Positions 35,333-44,697 of a DNA stretch of 64,000 nucleotides are shown here, piece by piece. The stretch covers positions 1-64,000 of the forward strand of contig NZ_FOTD01000005.1 in the NCBI RefSeq assembly GCF_900114465.1, in the 5' to 3' direction. Position 1 is the first letter of the stretch. Each line of letters starts with the position of its first letter. Position numbers and translations under genes: made by a program. Below the pieces are notes generated by a model. It saw only the letters and a list, made by a program, of their open reading frames with translations, had not been told where the DNA came from and searched no databases. The stretch comes from Trichococcus palustris. Lineage in GTDB: Bacteria > Bacillota > Bacilli > Lactobacillales > Aerococcaceae.

Positions 35333-35591
35333 ATATACAAACCTCATTTCTAAACACTATGCTCCCATTGTAGCAAAGACTTTTGAAAATGAGAATGACA
35401 TTCCGTTTAAGTTTCGGTTAAATAATGAAATATTCAACTGAAAAATAAAAGAATGGTAACCGATTGGAAATAAAGGGTTTTCAATGGAATCTAGCAATTG
35501 TCTATGGTATCATTTTATTATAACGAAATGATGGCATCCATACATCTTTCATGGCAAAAGAAGGTATGGATAAAAAGGAGTGAGAAGATAA

Positions 35592-36047
35592 ATGGGATAT
35601 GGTGAGATAGCAGGGTTAATCGCCGCAATTGCTTTTGCAGTTTTGGTAGTATTCATTATTCTGACATTAAGAAAAGTCACAGACATTTTGGGCGAGGTGG
35701 AAAAAATTGCCCAAGAAGCTAATAAAAGCTTGGCGGTCATAACGAAGGATGTCGATCATTTAGCGATTGAAGTGGAAGGATTGTTGAACAAAACTAACAC
35801 TCTGGTTGATGATCTGAACGGGAAAATCAGCAAGACGGATCCTCTGTTCACCGCAATCGGGGACTTGGGGGTGACCGTTTCGGATGTCAACGAATCAACC
35901 CGCCATTTGGCTGTAGCTCTCAAAGGCAACAGCAAAAAATCCTCATCTTCTTCGACTATCGGAAAACTTGGAAGAACGGCGGCAGCATTGAACCGTCAAA
36001 GACGAGCGAAAAAAGAAGCCAAGGATACGGAATTCAAAACTTATTAA
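35592..36047 (+). CDS. DUF948 (YtxG-like) membrane-anchored protein
   Basis: A 151-residue protein with one N-terminal membrane helix (about residues 7-28) and a soluble coiled-coil-like rest with a Ser-rich and then basic end. It matches the DUF948 family (Y-G-E-I-A-G-L-I-A-A-I-A-F-A and L-L-N-K-T-N-T-L-V-D-D-L-N), which has no proven function. It forms a pair with the YtxH-like gene next to ccpA, as the stress-induced ytxGH of bacilli do. Ribosome site AAGGAG. Confidence 0.85.
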   Translation: MGYGEIAGLIAAIAFAVLVVFIILTLRKVTDILGEVEKIAQEANKSLAVITKDVDHLAIEVEGLLNKTNTLVDDLNGKISKTDPLFTAIGDLGVTVSDVNESTRHLAVALKGNSKKSSSSSTIGKLGRTAAALNRQRRAKKEAKDTEFKTY

Positions 36048-36090
36048 TTCAGGCAAATAAAATAATGAAAGAAAAAGGGGAATGACTATT

Positions 36091-36543
36091 ATGACGAAAA
36101 ATAACGGCGGATTTGTATTAGGTGCAATCATCGGAGGAGCGGCGGCAGCCATCACAGCATTGTTATTCGCTCCTAAACCAGGCAAGGAATTGCGTGAAGA
36201 CATCAGTGACGAAATAAACAACCTGATGGACACTGCCCGCGACTATGCCGATATCGCAGTGGAAAAAGGAAATGAATTCATGGATGTCGCCAAAGAGACG
36301 ACCGAAGATATCAAGATCAATCTGAAGGATACGACAGAGTCGCTTAAAACGCAGTTTACGGAGACGTCAAAACACGTCGGTGAGGATTTGAAGAAAGCAA
36401 AAGATGATATTAAGGAAAAAGCTACCGACGTGAAGGAGTTTGCCTCTGTTATCGCCGAAGAAACGAAAGAAGAGGCTGCGGCGGTTGCTGCTGAAAAAAA
36501 GGAAGCTGCTGAAGAGTTCAAAGATATCGTGGAAGACATCTGA
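36091..36543 (+). CDS. YtxH-domain protein
   Basis: A 150-residue protein with one Gly/Ala-rich N-terminal membrane helix (about residues 6-25, G-A-I-I-G-G-A-A-A-A) followed by the YtxH mark L-F-A-P-K-P-G-K-E-L-R, and a long acidic/basic helical tail of 11-mer-like repeats resembling LEA-type sequences. A general-stress role is inferred from bacillar YtxH. AAAGGGG is too near the ATG at 36082, so ATG 36091 is taken. The gene is followed by a strong bidirectional terminator. Confidence 0.85.
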   Translation: MTKNNGGFVLGAIIGGAAAAITALLFAPKPGKELREDISDEINNLMDTARDYADIAVEKGNEFMDVAKETTEDIKINLKDTTESLKTQFTETSKHVGEDLKKAKDDIKEKATDVKEFASVIAEETKEEAAAVAAEKKEAAEEFKDIVEDI

Positions 36544-36553
36544 TTATTCCCAC

Positions 36554-36597
36554 ACAAACAAAGAAACCGGAGAGCCATCTCCGGTTTCTTTGTTTGT
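36554..36597. terminator. Bidirectional terminator between the YtxH-like gene and pepQ
   Basis: Perfect 20-bp inverted arms (36554-36573 and 36578-36597) around GCCA. The outer bases ACAAAGAAACC are the same as in the lac terminator at 14864-14906. Confidence 0.9.
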
Positions 36598-36603
36598 CTA
36601 GCC

Positions 36604-37719
36604 TTATTTGATTAATTCCAGATAAGTTGCAATGCCCGTCGGTGTTTCAGTGAAGGAAACAAATCCTTCCGGCGATGCGTATCCGCAGTCTTCGACTCTG
36701 ACACCCACATCGCCAGGAAGATAAATACCCGGTTCGATGGAGAAACACATACCGTCCAAGATTTCCATGTCGTTTCCTTCCATGATGGAGGGAAATTCAT
36801 GAACCCCTTGGCCCAAGCCATGCCCGAGTCGGTGGTTGAAGTATTTGCCGTAACCGCCGACCGCAATCACATTTCGTGCCACAGCATCCAGCGCGCTGGC
36901 TTTCATGCCAACACGAACAGCAGCCATCGCTTCGTCATGGGCCGAGAGAACCAAATTGTATATTTCCTTTTGATGCTCCGTCGGTTCATCCCCGAAGAAG
37001 AGGGTGCGCGTCACATCGCTCGCATAGCCTTCGTACATGACGCCAAGGTCGAATAAGACGAACTGATTTTTTTGCAGTTTTTTTTCGCCGGGGGTTCCGT
37101 GCGGGCTAGCCGCGTTTTCACCGAATAGCACCATCGTATCAAAGCTCATTTCTGAGATGCCTCTTCTCTTCATCTGATACTCGATTTCAGCAACAACTTC
37201 CGCTTCAGTAATGCCTTCGCGAAGTGCCTTAGCCCCGATTTGAAGCGCTTGATCCGCCCAATAGCCTGCCTTTTTCATGATTGCCAATTCTTGGGGGTTC
37301 TTTACTAAACGCATATCTTGTATGGTTGTACTGATGTTAAAATCAAAGGCAGCCGATGGGAAAGCCTCCTTCAGAGCCTCCAATCTTTCGACCGTCAAGA
37401 AATCTTTTTCGATTGCCCATCGCTTTAATGGCACGTTTTTTTCTTGCAGTTTAGCTACGATGATTTCCCAAGGGTTTTCCGTATCCAAATAACTGAAGAT
37501 GTCATATTCAGAGGCTATTTTTTTTGCGTCATTTTCTTCAAGTGCGGGGGTAAATAGAAGCGGTTTTTCATCCTTAAAGAGAATAGCTGCTAAAATCCTT
37601 TCATGCGGATCACTCATATAAGAGGATACATAAAAAACATTTCGTGGATTGTTCAGAAAAACGATATCGATATCTTGTTTCTTCATTAAATCAACAATAC
37701 GGTTTAATGGCATTTGCAT
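36604..37719 (-). CDS. pepQ: Xaa-Pro dipeptidase PepQ (M24B)
   Basis: Splits X-Pro dipeptides in the cytoplasm. The 371-residue protein has the creatinase-like N-terminal domain and the pita-bread catalytic domain with metal ligands in F-D-L-G-V-x-Y-E-G-Y-A-S-D-V-T-R-T, H-R-L-G-H-G-L-G (His), S-I-E-P-G-I-Y (Glu) and V-R-V-E-D (Glu). It is divergent from ccpA, the arrangement long known from lactobacilli and related species, so prolidase rather than aminopeptidase P is chosen. ATG 37719 has GGAAGGTG; an ATTATA at 37742-37747 is the -10 on the minus strand. Confidence 0.94.
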   Translation of the reverse strand: MQMPLNRIVDLMKKQDIDIVFLNNPRNVFYVSSYMSDPHERILAAILFKDEKPLLFTPALEENDAKKIASEYDIFSYLDTENPWEIIVAKLQEKNVPLKRWAIEKDFLTVERLEALKEAFPSAAFDFNISTTIQDMRLVKNPQELAIMKKAGYWADQALQIGAKALREGITEAEVVAEIEYQMKRRGISEMSFDTMVLFGENAASPHGTPGEKKLQKNQFVLFDLGVMYEGYASDVTRTLFFGDEPTEHQKEIYNLVLSAHDEAMAAVRVGMKASALDAVARNVIAVGGYGKYFNHRLGHGLGQGVHEFPSIMEGNDMEILDGMCFSIEPGIYLPGDVGVRVEDCGYASPEGFVSFTETPTGIATYLELIK

Positions 37720-37805
37720 AATAACACCTTCCTTTTTCTTTATTATAGCACATATTTGACGTTGAAAATTTGAATCATGAAATATGAAATTTTCATGAAA
37801 ACTTT

Positions 37806-37819
37806 GTAAAACGCTTGCA
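37806..37819. promoter_or_regulatory. cre-like site in the ccpA promoter
   Basis: GTAAAACGCTTGCA keeps the A.CG.T..CA core of the cre consensus (11 of 14) and overlaps the -35 of ccpA. Autoregulation of ccpA is known in related bacteria; here it is inferred. Confidence 0.5.
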
Positions 37820-37842
37820 TTTAGGGTGAAAGCATGTTAAAT
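37815..37842 (+). promoter_or_regulatory. ccpA promoter
   Basis: TTGCAT (37815-37820), 16 bases, TTAAAT (37837-37842). Start codon follows about 95 bases later. Confidence 0.5.
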
Positions 37843-37937
37843 TCTTTATAAGCGTATATGAAAATGACGTTATTTACAATATTTTGTTGAAAAACGAAAA
37901 ATTAAAATGAAAAGTATATAGGATAGGAGCATCACAA

Positions 37938-38951
37938 ATGGAAAAACAAACGATTACAATCTACGATGTCGCTCGCGAAGCTAATGTTTCCATGGCAACG
38001 GTTTCCCGCGTAGTGAATGGCAATCCGAATGTTAAACCTTCAACACGCAAAAAAGTGTTGGAAGTAATTGAACGCTTGGATTACAGACCCAATGCAGTAG
38101 CACGAGGATTGGCAAGCAAAAAGACAACAACAGTAGGGGTTATTATCCCTGATGTTACGAATTTATTCTTCGCTTCATTAGCCCGTGGTATCGATGATAT
38201 TGCAACAATGTATAAATACAACATCATTTTGGCGAATTCCGATGAAAATGAACACAAAGAAATTCAAGTATTGAACACACTATTGGCGAAACAAGTAGAC
38301 GGAATCATCTACATGGGCAATAAAATCACTGATGAATTGCGTGCGGAGTTTTCCCGCTCAAAAACGCCCGTTGTACTTGCGGGAACCATCGATCCTGAGC
38401 AACAAGTAGGCAGCGTCAACATCGATTACATTGCGGCGACTGAAGAAGTAATCGGGAAATTGATTGCAAACGGCAAAAATAAAATTGCATTTGTTTCCGC
38501 TCCTTTATCTAACCCGATCAACGGACAACACCGATTGAAGGGCTATAAAAATGCTTTGATCAATGCAAACAAAGCTTACGATGAATCGATTGTTTTTGAA
38601 TTGGAGCCAAATCTTCATAACGGGGAAGAATTAGCTGCAAAATTGATCGCTGAAGGCGTGGATGCTGCTTATGTAGCAGGCGACGAATTGGCAATCGGCA
38701 TATTGAACGGCGTAATCAATGCAGGCTTGAATGTTCCTGAAGATTTTGAAATTGTTGCAAGCAATAATTCTAAAATCACAGAAATGGCGAGACCAAAATT
38801 AAGCTCCATCATGTTACCACTTTATGATATAGGTGCTGTAGCGATGCGTCTGTTGACAAAAATCATGAACAAAGAAGAAATCGATGAAAAATCAATAACG
38901 TTACCTTATAAAATTATTTACAGAGGAACAACAAGCAACGAAGGAAAATAA
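37938..38951 (+). CDS. ccpA: Catabolite control protein A
   Basis: LacI-family master regulator of carbon catabolite control; with Ser-phosphorylated HPr it binds cre sites. The 337-residue protein begins with the helix-turn-helix I-T-I-Y-D-V-A-R-E-A-N-V-S-M-A-T-V-S-R-V-V-N-G in pieces (residues 6-28) and the hinge A-R-G-L-A-S-K-K-T, then the periplasmic-binding-like effector domain with T-T-T-V-G-V-I-I-P-D-V-T-N and a C-terminal Y-R-G-T-T. Start context (Shine-Dalgarno GATAGGAG) and position opposite pepQ agree. Candidate targets in this window: lac promoter, YjzC-like gene, deacetylase region, ccpA itself. Confidence 0.97.
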   Translation: MEKQTITIYDVAREANVSMATVSRVVNGNPNVKPSTRKKVLEVIERLDYRPNAVARGLASKKTTTVGVIIPDVTNLFFASLARGIDDIATMYKYNIILANSDENEHKEIQVLNTLLAKQVDGIIYMGNKITDELRAEFSRSKTPVVLAGTIDPEQQVGSVNIDYIAATEEVIGKLIANGKNKIAFVSAPLSNPINGQHRLKGYKNALINANKAYDESIVFELEPNLHNGEELAAKLIAEGVDAAYVAGDELAIGILNGVINAGLNVPEDFEIVASNNSKITEMARPKLSSIMLPLYDIGAVAMRLLTKIMNKEEIDEKSITLPYKIIYRGTTSNEGK

Positions 38952-38976
38952 GCAATCTACTTATTCTATTTCCAAC

Positions 38977-39021
38977 AAAAAAAGCGAGAATGCATTCAAA
39001 TTATGCATTCTCGCTTTTTTT
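38977..39021 (+). terminator. Terminator after ccpA
   Basis: AAAAAAAGCGAGAATGCAT pairs with ATGCATTCTCGCTTTTTTT around TCAAATT. Confidence 0.92.
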
Positions 39022-39114
39022 ATGATGAGATTATGAATTTGTTTCTCCTCTTCATGTTTCCCGTTATACTTAATGTAGAGAGGATGGTTTATAAATTAAA
39101 AGGAGGGCTCAAAA

Positions 39115-40446
39115 ATGGCGATCCAACTAATGGCATTCCAGGAATATATTGAAGAGGCCCAAACTATTTATCTGGAAGATATCCGCGAAGGGAACCCGCA
39201 AGCCTTTACCCGAAAAAGGAAAACGACTCCGCTCGCATTGATGCTTCAAATGTTTGCGCAAAAGGGGAACTCCCAATTTTGCGAACTCTTAAATTTCTAC
39301 GAGAATCAGGGGAAACCCCTCGACATTTCGACCGTCGCTTTTTATAAGGCCCGAATGAACTACAACCCCAAAGCCATCCGGCTGATGATGACTGACTACC
39401 TGTCCATGGTTTATGAAGAGAACGATGACCAGTTGGTCAAGCTGAACGGCTACATTGTGACCGCGATAGACGGCTCTGACATCATCCTGCCCTCCACGGA
39501 GGAAAACGCCAGGAAATACGGTGTGGCTCCTAACCCCAAGGCATCCGCCAATCCGGTGATGGCATCCGTCTCCCTACTTTATGATTGTATCAACAAATTG
39601 GTGATTGACACGTCTGTCGGTCCGTACAAGAGCAGCGAACGCGACTCGGCTTCGCAACACCTCCACGTATTGAAAGAAACGCTCCGGCAGCCGACCATCA
39701 CCGTGTTTGATTGCGCCTATTTCTCAATGCGTCTGGTCCACCAACTGATCCAGGACGGGCAGAAATTTGTGATGCGGATGGATCACCAGAACTTAAAGCG
39801 CTATTCCAGCCAGCTATCTGTCGGGCAAGACCAAACCTTTGAAGTCACCTTTAATAGTTATCAGACAAACGACTACCGGAATGACCGGACTTTCCGGGCG
39901 ACCTTGATGAGCACGGTTTATCGTTTGTGATTTGTAAAAATCCCGCTTCGCAAGCAGGACAGCGAGGAGATGGAGGACGAAGTCCTTTTGACGAATGTAA
40001 CACCCGCAGAATTTTCATCCGACGATTTGAATGAAGTGTACCGTTTGAGGTGGGGAATCGAAACTGCCTACAACGTACTGAAAAACCGGATGAAGTTAGA
40101 GGAGTTCAGCGGCATCCGGGAACGGCTGATCCTTCAGGACATTTATTGTAGTGTCTGGTTGTACAACCTGACGATGCTTCACCTGATCGAAGTGAGCGAA
40201 ACAAGAGAAATCCCCCAAGAGCGTTATAAATATGAAATGAAACGAAATCTCAGCATCGCCATCGGAATCGTGAAGACCTATTTCATCCGATCGCTCATGA
40301 GTGAAACGCGCGAACAACGGAGAGAAAGTTTCGAACAAATGAGTGCACTGCTTACCAAGCACCTTGTCCCCGTCCGCCCACACAGGGCGGTCAAAAGGAA
40401 GAGCCCGGTGAACAAATCCAGACGATCTTATCGTTACACATATTAG
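39115..40446 (+). pseudogene. IS4-family transposase, interrupted by one in-frame stop
   Basis: The frame from ATG 39115 (ribosome site AAGGAGGG) to TAG 40446 would encode about 443 residues of a DDE transposase, but it carries a TGA at 39928-39930. Both halves are in the same frame and align as one protein: V-Y-R-L-stop-F-V-K-I-P-L reads naturally with Arg at the stop (CGA to TGA is one transition). First Asp in A-I-D-G-S-D, second in V-F-D-C-A-Y-F, and Glu in Y-R-L-R-W-G-I-E-T-A-Y-N-V-L-K, the Y-(2)-R-(3)-E-(6)-K signature of IS4. Without suppression the product lacks the catalytic Glu and is inactive. Confidence 0.88.
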
Positions 40447-40476
40447 GGCAACTTTCTCCCTGGAGTTGCCTTACTT
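40445..40476 (+). terminator. Hairpin after the transposase
   Basis: GGCAACT and AGTTGCC arms with a 10-base loop, weak T-tail (TTACTTTGG). Confidence 0.55.
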
Positions 40477-40503
40477 TGGTGTGTCTTCGATTGTCAGAAA
40501 CAA

Positions 40504-40556
40504 AAGAGACAGGAGAAATAGGAGAGGTATTCTCCCATTTCTCCTGTCTCTTATTT
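40504..40556. terminator. Strong bidirectional hairpin between the IS and the PBP gene
   Basis: A 22-base arm (40504-40525) pairs with 40531-40552 with one mismatch. It can end transcription of the PBP gene coming from the right and of the IS from the left. Confidence 0.75.
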
Positions 40557-40637
40557 GTCAATACCCTTAAGTTAATGACATTGATCTAATGATTCAGCTT
40601 TTTTTTGTTGGCTCTATGTTTACTTGAATGCGAAGAC

Positions 40638-43328
40638 CTACTCGGCAGGCACCGCTTCGGTTGCTGCAGGGGCTTGCTCCGTAACAACTGCTGCCTCTTC
40701 AGGGGCATTGCCCGTAGCGCCAGCTGCTCCGGAAGCAGTTTGTTTGACCGTGTCCACTTGGGTCATGTATTTATTCCAGAATGTCGTCAAATCTTCGGCT
40801 GTGGCTCCGGGTGAAAAGCCATACGACAGTTCAACCGGCAATGCATCAGCTTTAAAGAGGTCTGTTTTCTGCTCGCCGCTGATCGTGACGCTTTGGCCAT
40901 TTGGCAAGGTAACTTTGCCTGCCAATGTTCCGGTTTCAGCCACAACGGATTTTTCCACGATGCCATCCGGTTTTTCATGGGTTTGGCTTGCGCCCACTAA
41001 ATCAGGATTGATGTAATAAATCGTATTCGCCAGATGCGACCAGTAGGCTAAATTCCGCCCGGTTGGGAGACCTTGATTGTCAGGATCATAAAAAACGTGT
41101 TCCTCTTTATAATTGTCATATCCCATCCAGGAGCTTAAGGTGATGGTCGGGGTGCTGGCGATAAACCATATATCCCGGTTCGCTTCAGAAGTACCGGTTT
41201 TCCCAGCCCAGTCCGCGCTAAAGTCCAGTTGCTTGTTGATCGAACGGGCTGTCCCATCCGTTACAACATCGCGTAAAATGTCCAGCGTCAGATAAGCGGT
41301 TTGCGGAGAAAACACCTCGGTTGACTCTGCTTCGTGCTGGTAAATGACATTGCCATGTTTATCGGTGATCTTTTCGATAAGATAGGGGGAGATGTGTTCT
41401 CCGCCCGTTGCAAAGGTCGTAAAGGCGCTGGTTTGTTCCAATACGGTAGGTCCACCATTGGTTGCCCCGATTGCAAGGGACGGGTTGCTGTATTCCGATT
41501 CATCGATGGAATCGATCCCCATTTTTTTCAAATATTGTGCGGGCTCAAGCCCTAATTCGTTCATTTGCATGTAGATCTTTATGGTAGGGTTGTTCTTGGA
41601 TTGATATAGGGCTTGACGCGCCGTCATGAAACTGTTCGAAATCTTATCGCCAAAATTGGTCGGTTCCCAGTAAGTCCCATCCTGTTGCAGAACTTTTATT
41701 TTTGTATCGGGAACCATCGAGGCAGGATACAAAAAGTTTTGTTCGATTGCAGGAGCATAAACCAACAAAGGTTTAATCGTAGAACCGGGCGAACGATTGG
41801 TGCTGAAGGCGTGGTCGACTTGATTGACGGAGAAATCACGGCCGCCGATGAATCCCATGATTTTACCGGTACTATTCTCAATGAGGACACTGCCCGTTTG
41901 TGCCAGTTCGGTGACTTCTTGGGTCGTGCCATTTTCGTCGACATACGAATCCACGTAGGTTGGGCCTAAGGTATCACCGTAGACATCCGCAACTTCCTGC
42001 ATGCCGTTGTAGAGATCCTTATCGATGGTGCTGTACACATTGTAGCCAGACAGGCGGAGCTCGTTATCGGCTTCGGCATAATATTGATTATATAGTTCTA
42101 CATCCGCTTCCAGATCATCCATCGTTAGATTGTTGTTCGCTGCGGCAACTTCCATCAAAGTAAGGATAGCTTCCCTTTCGACGGCCTGATACAAGTAGCT
42201 GTTCCTGTCTTGGGTATTGGCATGAGTCGGAATAAAATCTTGCGTGATGTCGTAGGCCAAAGCCTCGTCGTATTCTTGTTGGGTGATGTAGCCCTCGCTG
42301 AGCATGCGATACAGCACCGTATTTTTCCGATTGAGCGCTTGCGTTATGTCTTCTTTTCTCTCCCCAAATTGTGTGAATGGGGTATAGGTGTAAGGATTTT
42401 GCGGAATCCCCACCAAAAATGCAGCTTGAGGCAAGTTTACTTCCGAGGCATGTACCCCGAATATGCCTTTTGCAGCTTCTTCAATGCCGGCGATATTCGA
42501 ACCGCTGCTGTTTCTGCCGAATGGGGAAACATTCAGGTACGCTGTCAAAATTTCTTCTTTTGTAAAGAAGTTCTCCAAGCGCAAGGCCAGTAAAATTTCA
42601 TTGGCTTTCCTGGAAAAGGTTACTTCGTTCGATAGAATCTGTTGCTTGACGAGCTGTTGCGTGATGGTCGATCCGCCCGATTGACTGCCTATTCCCGTCA
42701 ATTCTGTGACCAGAGCGCGCAGAATGGCCTTTGGTACGATCCCTTCATGTTCATAGAAGTTTTCGTCCTCGGTAGCGATGAGCCCTTCTTTGATGAGGGG
42801 TGAAATCTCCTCCGAGCTGATGGTTGTCCGTACCAAATCTGTCCGTATTTTGGAAATAGGCTCTTCACTGGCGTAGTACATCGTGGAGACCAGCTCTACA
42901 TTCCCTATCGCGGCCGCCATGCTTTCCCGGGACGGTGGGGTCTCCTTCGAAACCAGGTCGGCAAAGTATCCGAGTCCGGCTCCGACGCCGAATATCCCCA
43001 GCAGAACGAGGATCAAAATAAAGCCGGTGAAAAGATTACGGATGACGCCAAAAAAGACGTTGAATCCGAATGCGACTTTTGCTGAGAGTTGTTTCAAATT
43101 GGTCTCGGTCGCTAGTTTCCGTTTCATCGCACGGGCAGACAATTTCAGGCGGTCCATCCGTTTAGGCGTTTTTTGTTCCCCAAGCAATGCTTTTTGTGCT
43201 GCGTCGTCCGCGTTCTGCTTCGTAATAGTACGCTGAAACGACTTTTTTATTGTAGTTGAAAGATTTTTCAAGAATCGCTGAAGCTTATCAAGCCATTCCC
43301 CAAATCCCTTTCCGTTTGGATTATCCAT
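40638..43328 (-). CDS. pbp2A: Class A penicillin-binding protein (PBP2a-like)
   Basis: Bifunctional peptidoglycan glycosyltransferase and transpeptidase. The 896-residue protein has a basic cytoplasmic N-terminus (about 1-95), one membrane helix (about 100-124), a GT51 domain (A-T-E-D-E-N-F-Y-E-H-E-G near 187, then G-G-S-T-I-T-Q-Q-L-V-K-Q) and a transpeptidase domain with S-T-I-K (near 513), S-K-N-N (near 578) and K-T-G-T-S (near 708). An Ala/Glu/Thr-rich tail ends the protein. The GT segment is closest, from memory, to pneumococcal PBP2a. The gene stands alone; no regulation is evident. Compared with PBP1a, the I-V-P-K-A / S-P-F-G-R-N-S-S-G sequences favour the PBP2a group. Confidence 0.9.
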   Translation of the reverse strand: MDNPNGKGFGEWLDKLQRFLKNLSTTIKKSFQRTITKQNADDAAQKALLGEQKTPKRMDRLKLSARAMKRKLATETNLKQLSAKVAFGFNVFFGVIRNLFTGFILILVLLGIFGVGAGLGYFADLVSKETPPSRESMAAAIGNVELVSTMYYASEEPISKIRTDLVRTTISSEEISPLIKEGLIATEDENFYEHEGIVPKAILRALVTELTGIGSQSGGSTITQQLVKQQILSNEVTFSRKANEILLALRLENFFTKEEILTAYLNVSPFGRNSSGSNIAGIEEAAKGIFGVHASEVNLPQAAFLVGIPQNPYTYTPFTQFGERKEDITQALNRKNTVLYRMLSEGYITQQEYDEALAYDITQDFIPTHANTQDRNSYLYQAVEREAILTLMEVAAANNNLTMDDLEADVELYNQYYAEADNELRLSGYNVYSTIDKDLYNGMQEVADVYGDTLGPTYVDSYVDENGTTQEVTELAQTGSVLIENSTGKIMGFIGGRDFSVNQVDHAFSTNRSPGSTIKPLLVYAPAIEQNFLYPASMVPDTKIKVLQQDGTYWEPTNFGDKISNSFMTARQALYQSKNNPTIKIYMQMNELGLEPAQYLKKMGIDSIDESEYSNPSLAIGATNGGPTVLEQTSAFTTFATGGEHISPYLIEKITDKHGNVIYQHEAESTEVFSPQTAYLTLDILRDVVTDGTARSINKQLDFSADWAGKTGTSEANRDIWFIASTPTITLSSWMGYDNYKEEHVFYDPDNQGLPTGRNLAYWSHLANTIYYINPDLVGASQTHEKPDGIVEKSVVAETGTLAGKVTLPNGQSVTISGEQKTDLFKADALPVELSYGFSPGATAEDLTTFWNKYMTQVDTVKQTASGAAGATGNAPEEAAVVTEQAPAATEAVPAE

Positions 43329-43412
43329 AAAATCCCTCTTTCATTCTCAGGTAGTTCAGTCCTTAGTATAACAAAAAAGCCTCGGTGTGACTATTTAATC
43401 AGGGTGCCGGAG

Positions 43413-43451
43413 ACAAAAAGAAGCCGGATAATAGTCTGATTACTATCCGGC
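43413..43451 (-). terminator. Terminator of trhO
   Basis: On the minus strand GCCGGATAGT and ACTATTATCCGGC arms, followed by TTCTTTTTGT. Confidence 0.8.
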
Positions 43452-43467
43452 ATGAGCAAATATGCAA

Positions 43468-44451
43468 TTATTGTCGAGCAGCGGCGTCGGTTACAGCAAA
43501 GCTTTCCCCGAGGGCTGCCAACCGCGCTTCCACTTCCGGACGCGTCAAATTGTTTTTTTGAACGTAATAGTTGGGTTCATGGGCACGGCATGCAGGACTG
43601 CAGCTGCGCATATATTTATGCTCATTTTCTTCGGAACACAGCATTTGACGGTTGCAGCTGGGGTTTGCGCAGTTGACGTATCTTTCGCAAGGCGTGCCAT
43701 CAAACCAATCCTTGCCGACAATGACGTGTTCGACGCGGTTGATGTCTACGCTGATCCGCTCATCGAACACGTACATCTTCCCGTCCCACAGATCGCCCTT
43801 GACGTTTTCGTCCTTGCCGTAGGTAGCGATGCCGCCATGCAACTGGCCGACGTCCTTGAAGCCTTCCTTCACCAGCCAACCCGAAAATTTTTCGCAACGG
43901 ATACCGCCGGTGCAATAAGTGACGACGCGTTTATCCATGAACTGTTCCTTGTTATCGCTGATCCATTGCGGCAATTCACGGAAATTGCGGATTTCCGGAC
44001 GCACGGCACCGCGGAAATGCCCCAGATCATATTCGTAATCGTTGCGGGCATCGATCACAACGGTGTTCTCATCCAAGATGGCCTTACGGAAAGCCTCAGG
44101 GGAAAGATATTCGCCGGTCACTTCATTCGGATCGAGATTGTCCTTTTCCAGATGGAGCGATACGATTTCCGGACGGTAACGGACAAACATCTTCTTGAAG
44201 GCATGCCCATCCGCTTCGTCGATTTTGTAAGTGATGTCTGCGAAGCGCGGATCTGCGTTCATCTGGTCGATATAGGCTTGCGTCTGTGCAATCGTACCTG
44301 AGACAGTCCCGTTGATGCCTTCTTCCGCAATCAGTATCCGTCCTTTCAGGCCGGTTTCCTTGCAGAATGCCAGATGATTTTCAGCGAAAATTTCAGCTTC
44401 CGCGATAGGTGTGTATTTGTAATAGAGTAGGACGCGATATTCTTTTTCCAT
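43468..44451 (-). CDS. trhO: tRNA uridine-34 hydroxylase TrhO (rhodanese family, UPF0176)
   Basis: Oxygen-dependent hydroxylation of uridine at tRNA wobble position, the first step to 5-methoxyuridine in bacilli. The 327-residue protein has an acylphosphatase-like N-terminal domain (about 1-95), a rhodanese domain (about 115-220) with active Cys in [10 protein letters not shown] (near 180), and a Cys-rich C-terminal segment ([12 protein letters not shown] and C-S-P-A-C). The in-frame upstream extension to 44637 has no ribosome site; ATG 44451 has AGGAGGAG. Its promoter includes a dyad at the start point, so expression may be regulated. Confidence 0.92.
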   Translation of the reverse strand: MEKEYRVLLYYKYTPIAEAEIFAENHLAFCKETGLKGRILIAEEGINGTVSGTIAQTQAYIDQMNADPRFADITYKIDEADGHAFKKMFVRYRPEIVSLHLEKDNLDPNEVTGEYLSPEAFRKAILDENTVVIDARNDYEYDLGHFRGAVRPEIRNFRELPQWISDNKEQFMDKRVVTYCTGGIRCEKFSGWLVKEGFKDVGQLHGGIATYGKDENVKGDLWDGKMYVFDERISVDINRVEHVIVGKDWFDGTPCERYVNCANPSCNRQMLCSEENEHKYMRSCSPACRAHEPNYYVQKNNLTRPEVEARLAALGESFAVTDAAARQ

Positions 44452-44468
44452 ACTTCTCCTCCTGATGA

Positions 44469-44495
44469 TTCTAAATGTTATCGAACGTTTTAGAA
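44469..44495. promoter_or_regulatory. Dyad at the trhO transcription start
   Basis: TTCTAAA (44469-44475) and TTTAGAA (44489-44495) are perfect inverted arms around 13 bases, touching the -10. A repressor site is likely; the regulator is not known. Confidence 0.45.
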
Positions 44496-44524
44496 TTATA
44501 CACATTTCGTAAGTGGAAAGCCAA
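44495..44524 (-). promoter_or_regulatory. trhO promoter
   Basis: Minus strand: TTGGCT (44519-44524), 18 bases, TATAAT (44495-44500). Confidence 0.55.
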
Positions 44525-44697
44525 AAAAATGCTTGTGATGTATATCTATTGCAGCCCTTCAGAATTGTGCGACGCCATCGCCGTAGGGCAATGCCAACTT
44601 TATTCAAAAATGGACAACCAAAGCTTTGCATTTCCACAGCCGTTGAAAAAGCGTTGCAATGGTTTGGGTTTGCGGAATGCTTTTATTTGGAACGCGA

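Larger units (their letters stand above)
39022..40503 (+). mobile_element. IS4-family insertion sequence (borders unresolved)
   Basis: The element must lie between the ccpA terminator (ends 39021) and the hairpin at 40504. I could not find convincing terminal inverted repeats or a target duplication: TTTGTTTCT near 39038 and AGAAACAAA near 40496 are 9-base inverted matches, too short for certainty. The GGCAACT/AGTTGCC hairpin just after the transposase stop may be its own terminator. Confidence 0.6.

Noticed and set aside
39038-40504. TTTGTTTCT / AGAAACAAA as IS terminal repeats
   Set aside because: Only nine bases, no matching flanking duplication; could be chance in AT-rich sequence.
43462-44301. 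279-codon frame opposite trhO
   Set aside because: Mirror frame of trhO; no Shine-Dalgarno or domain.
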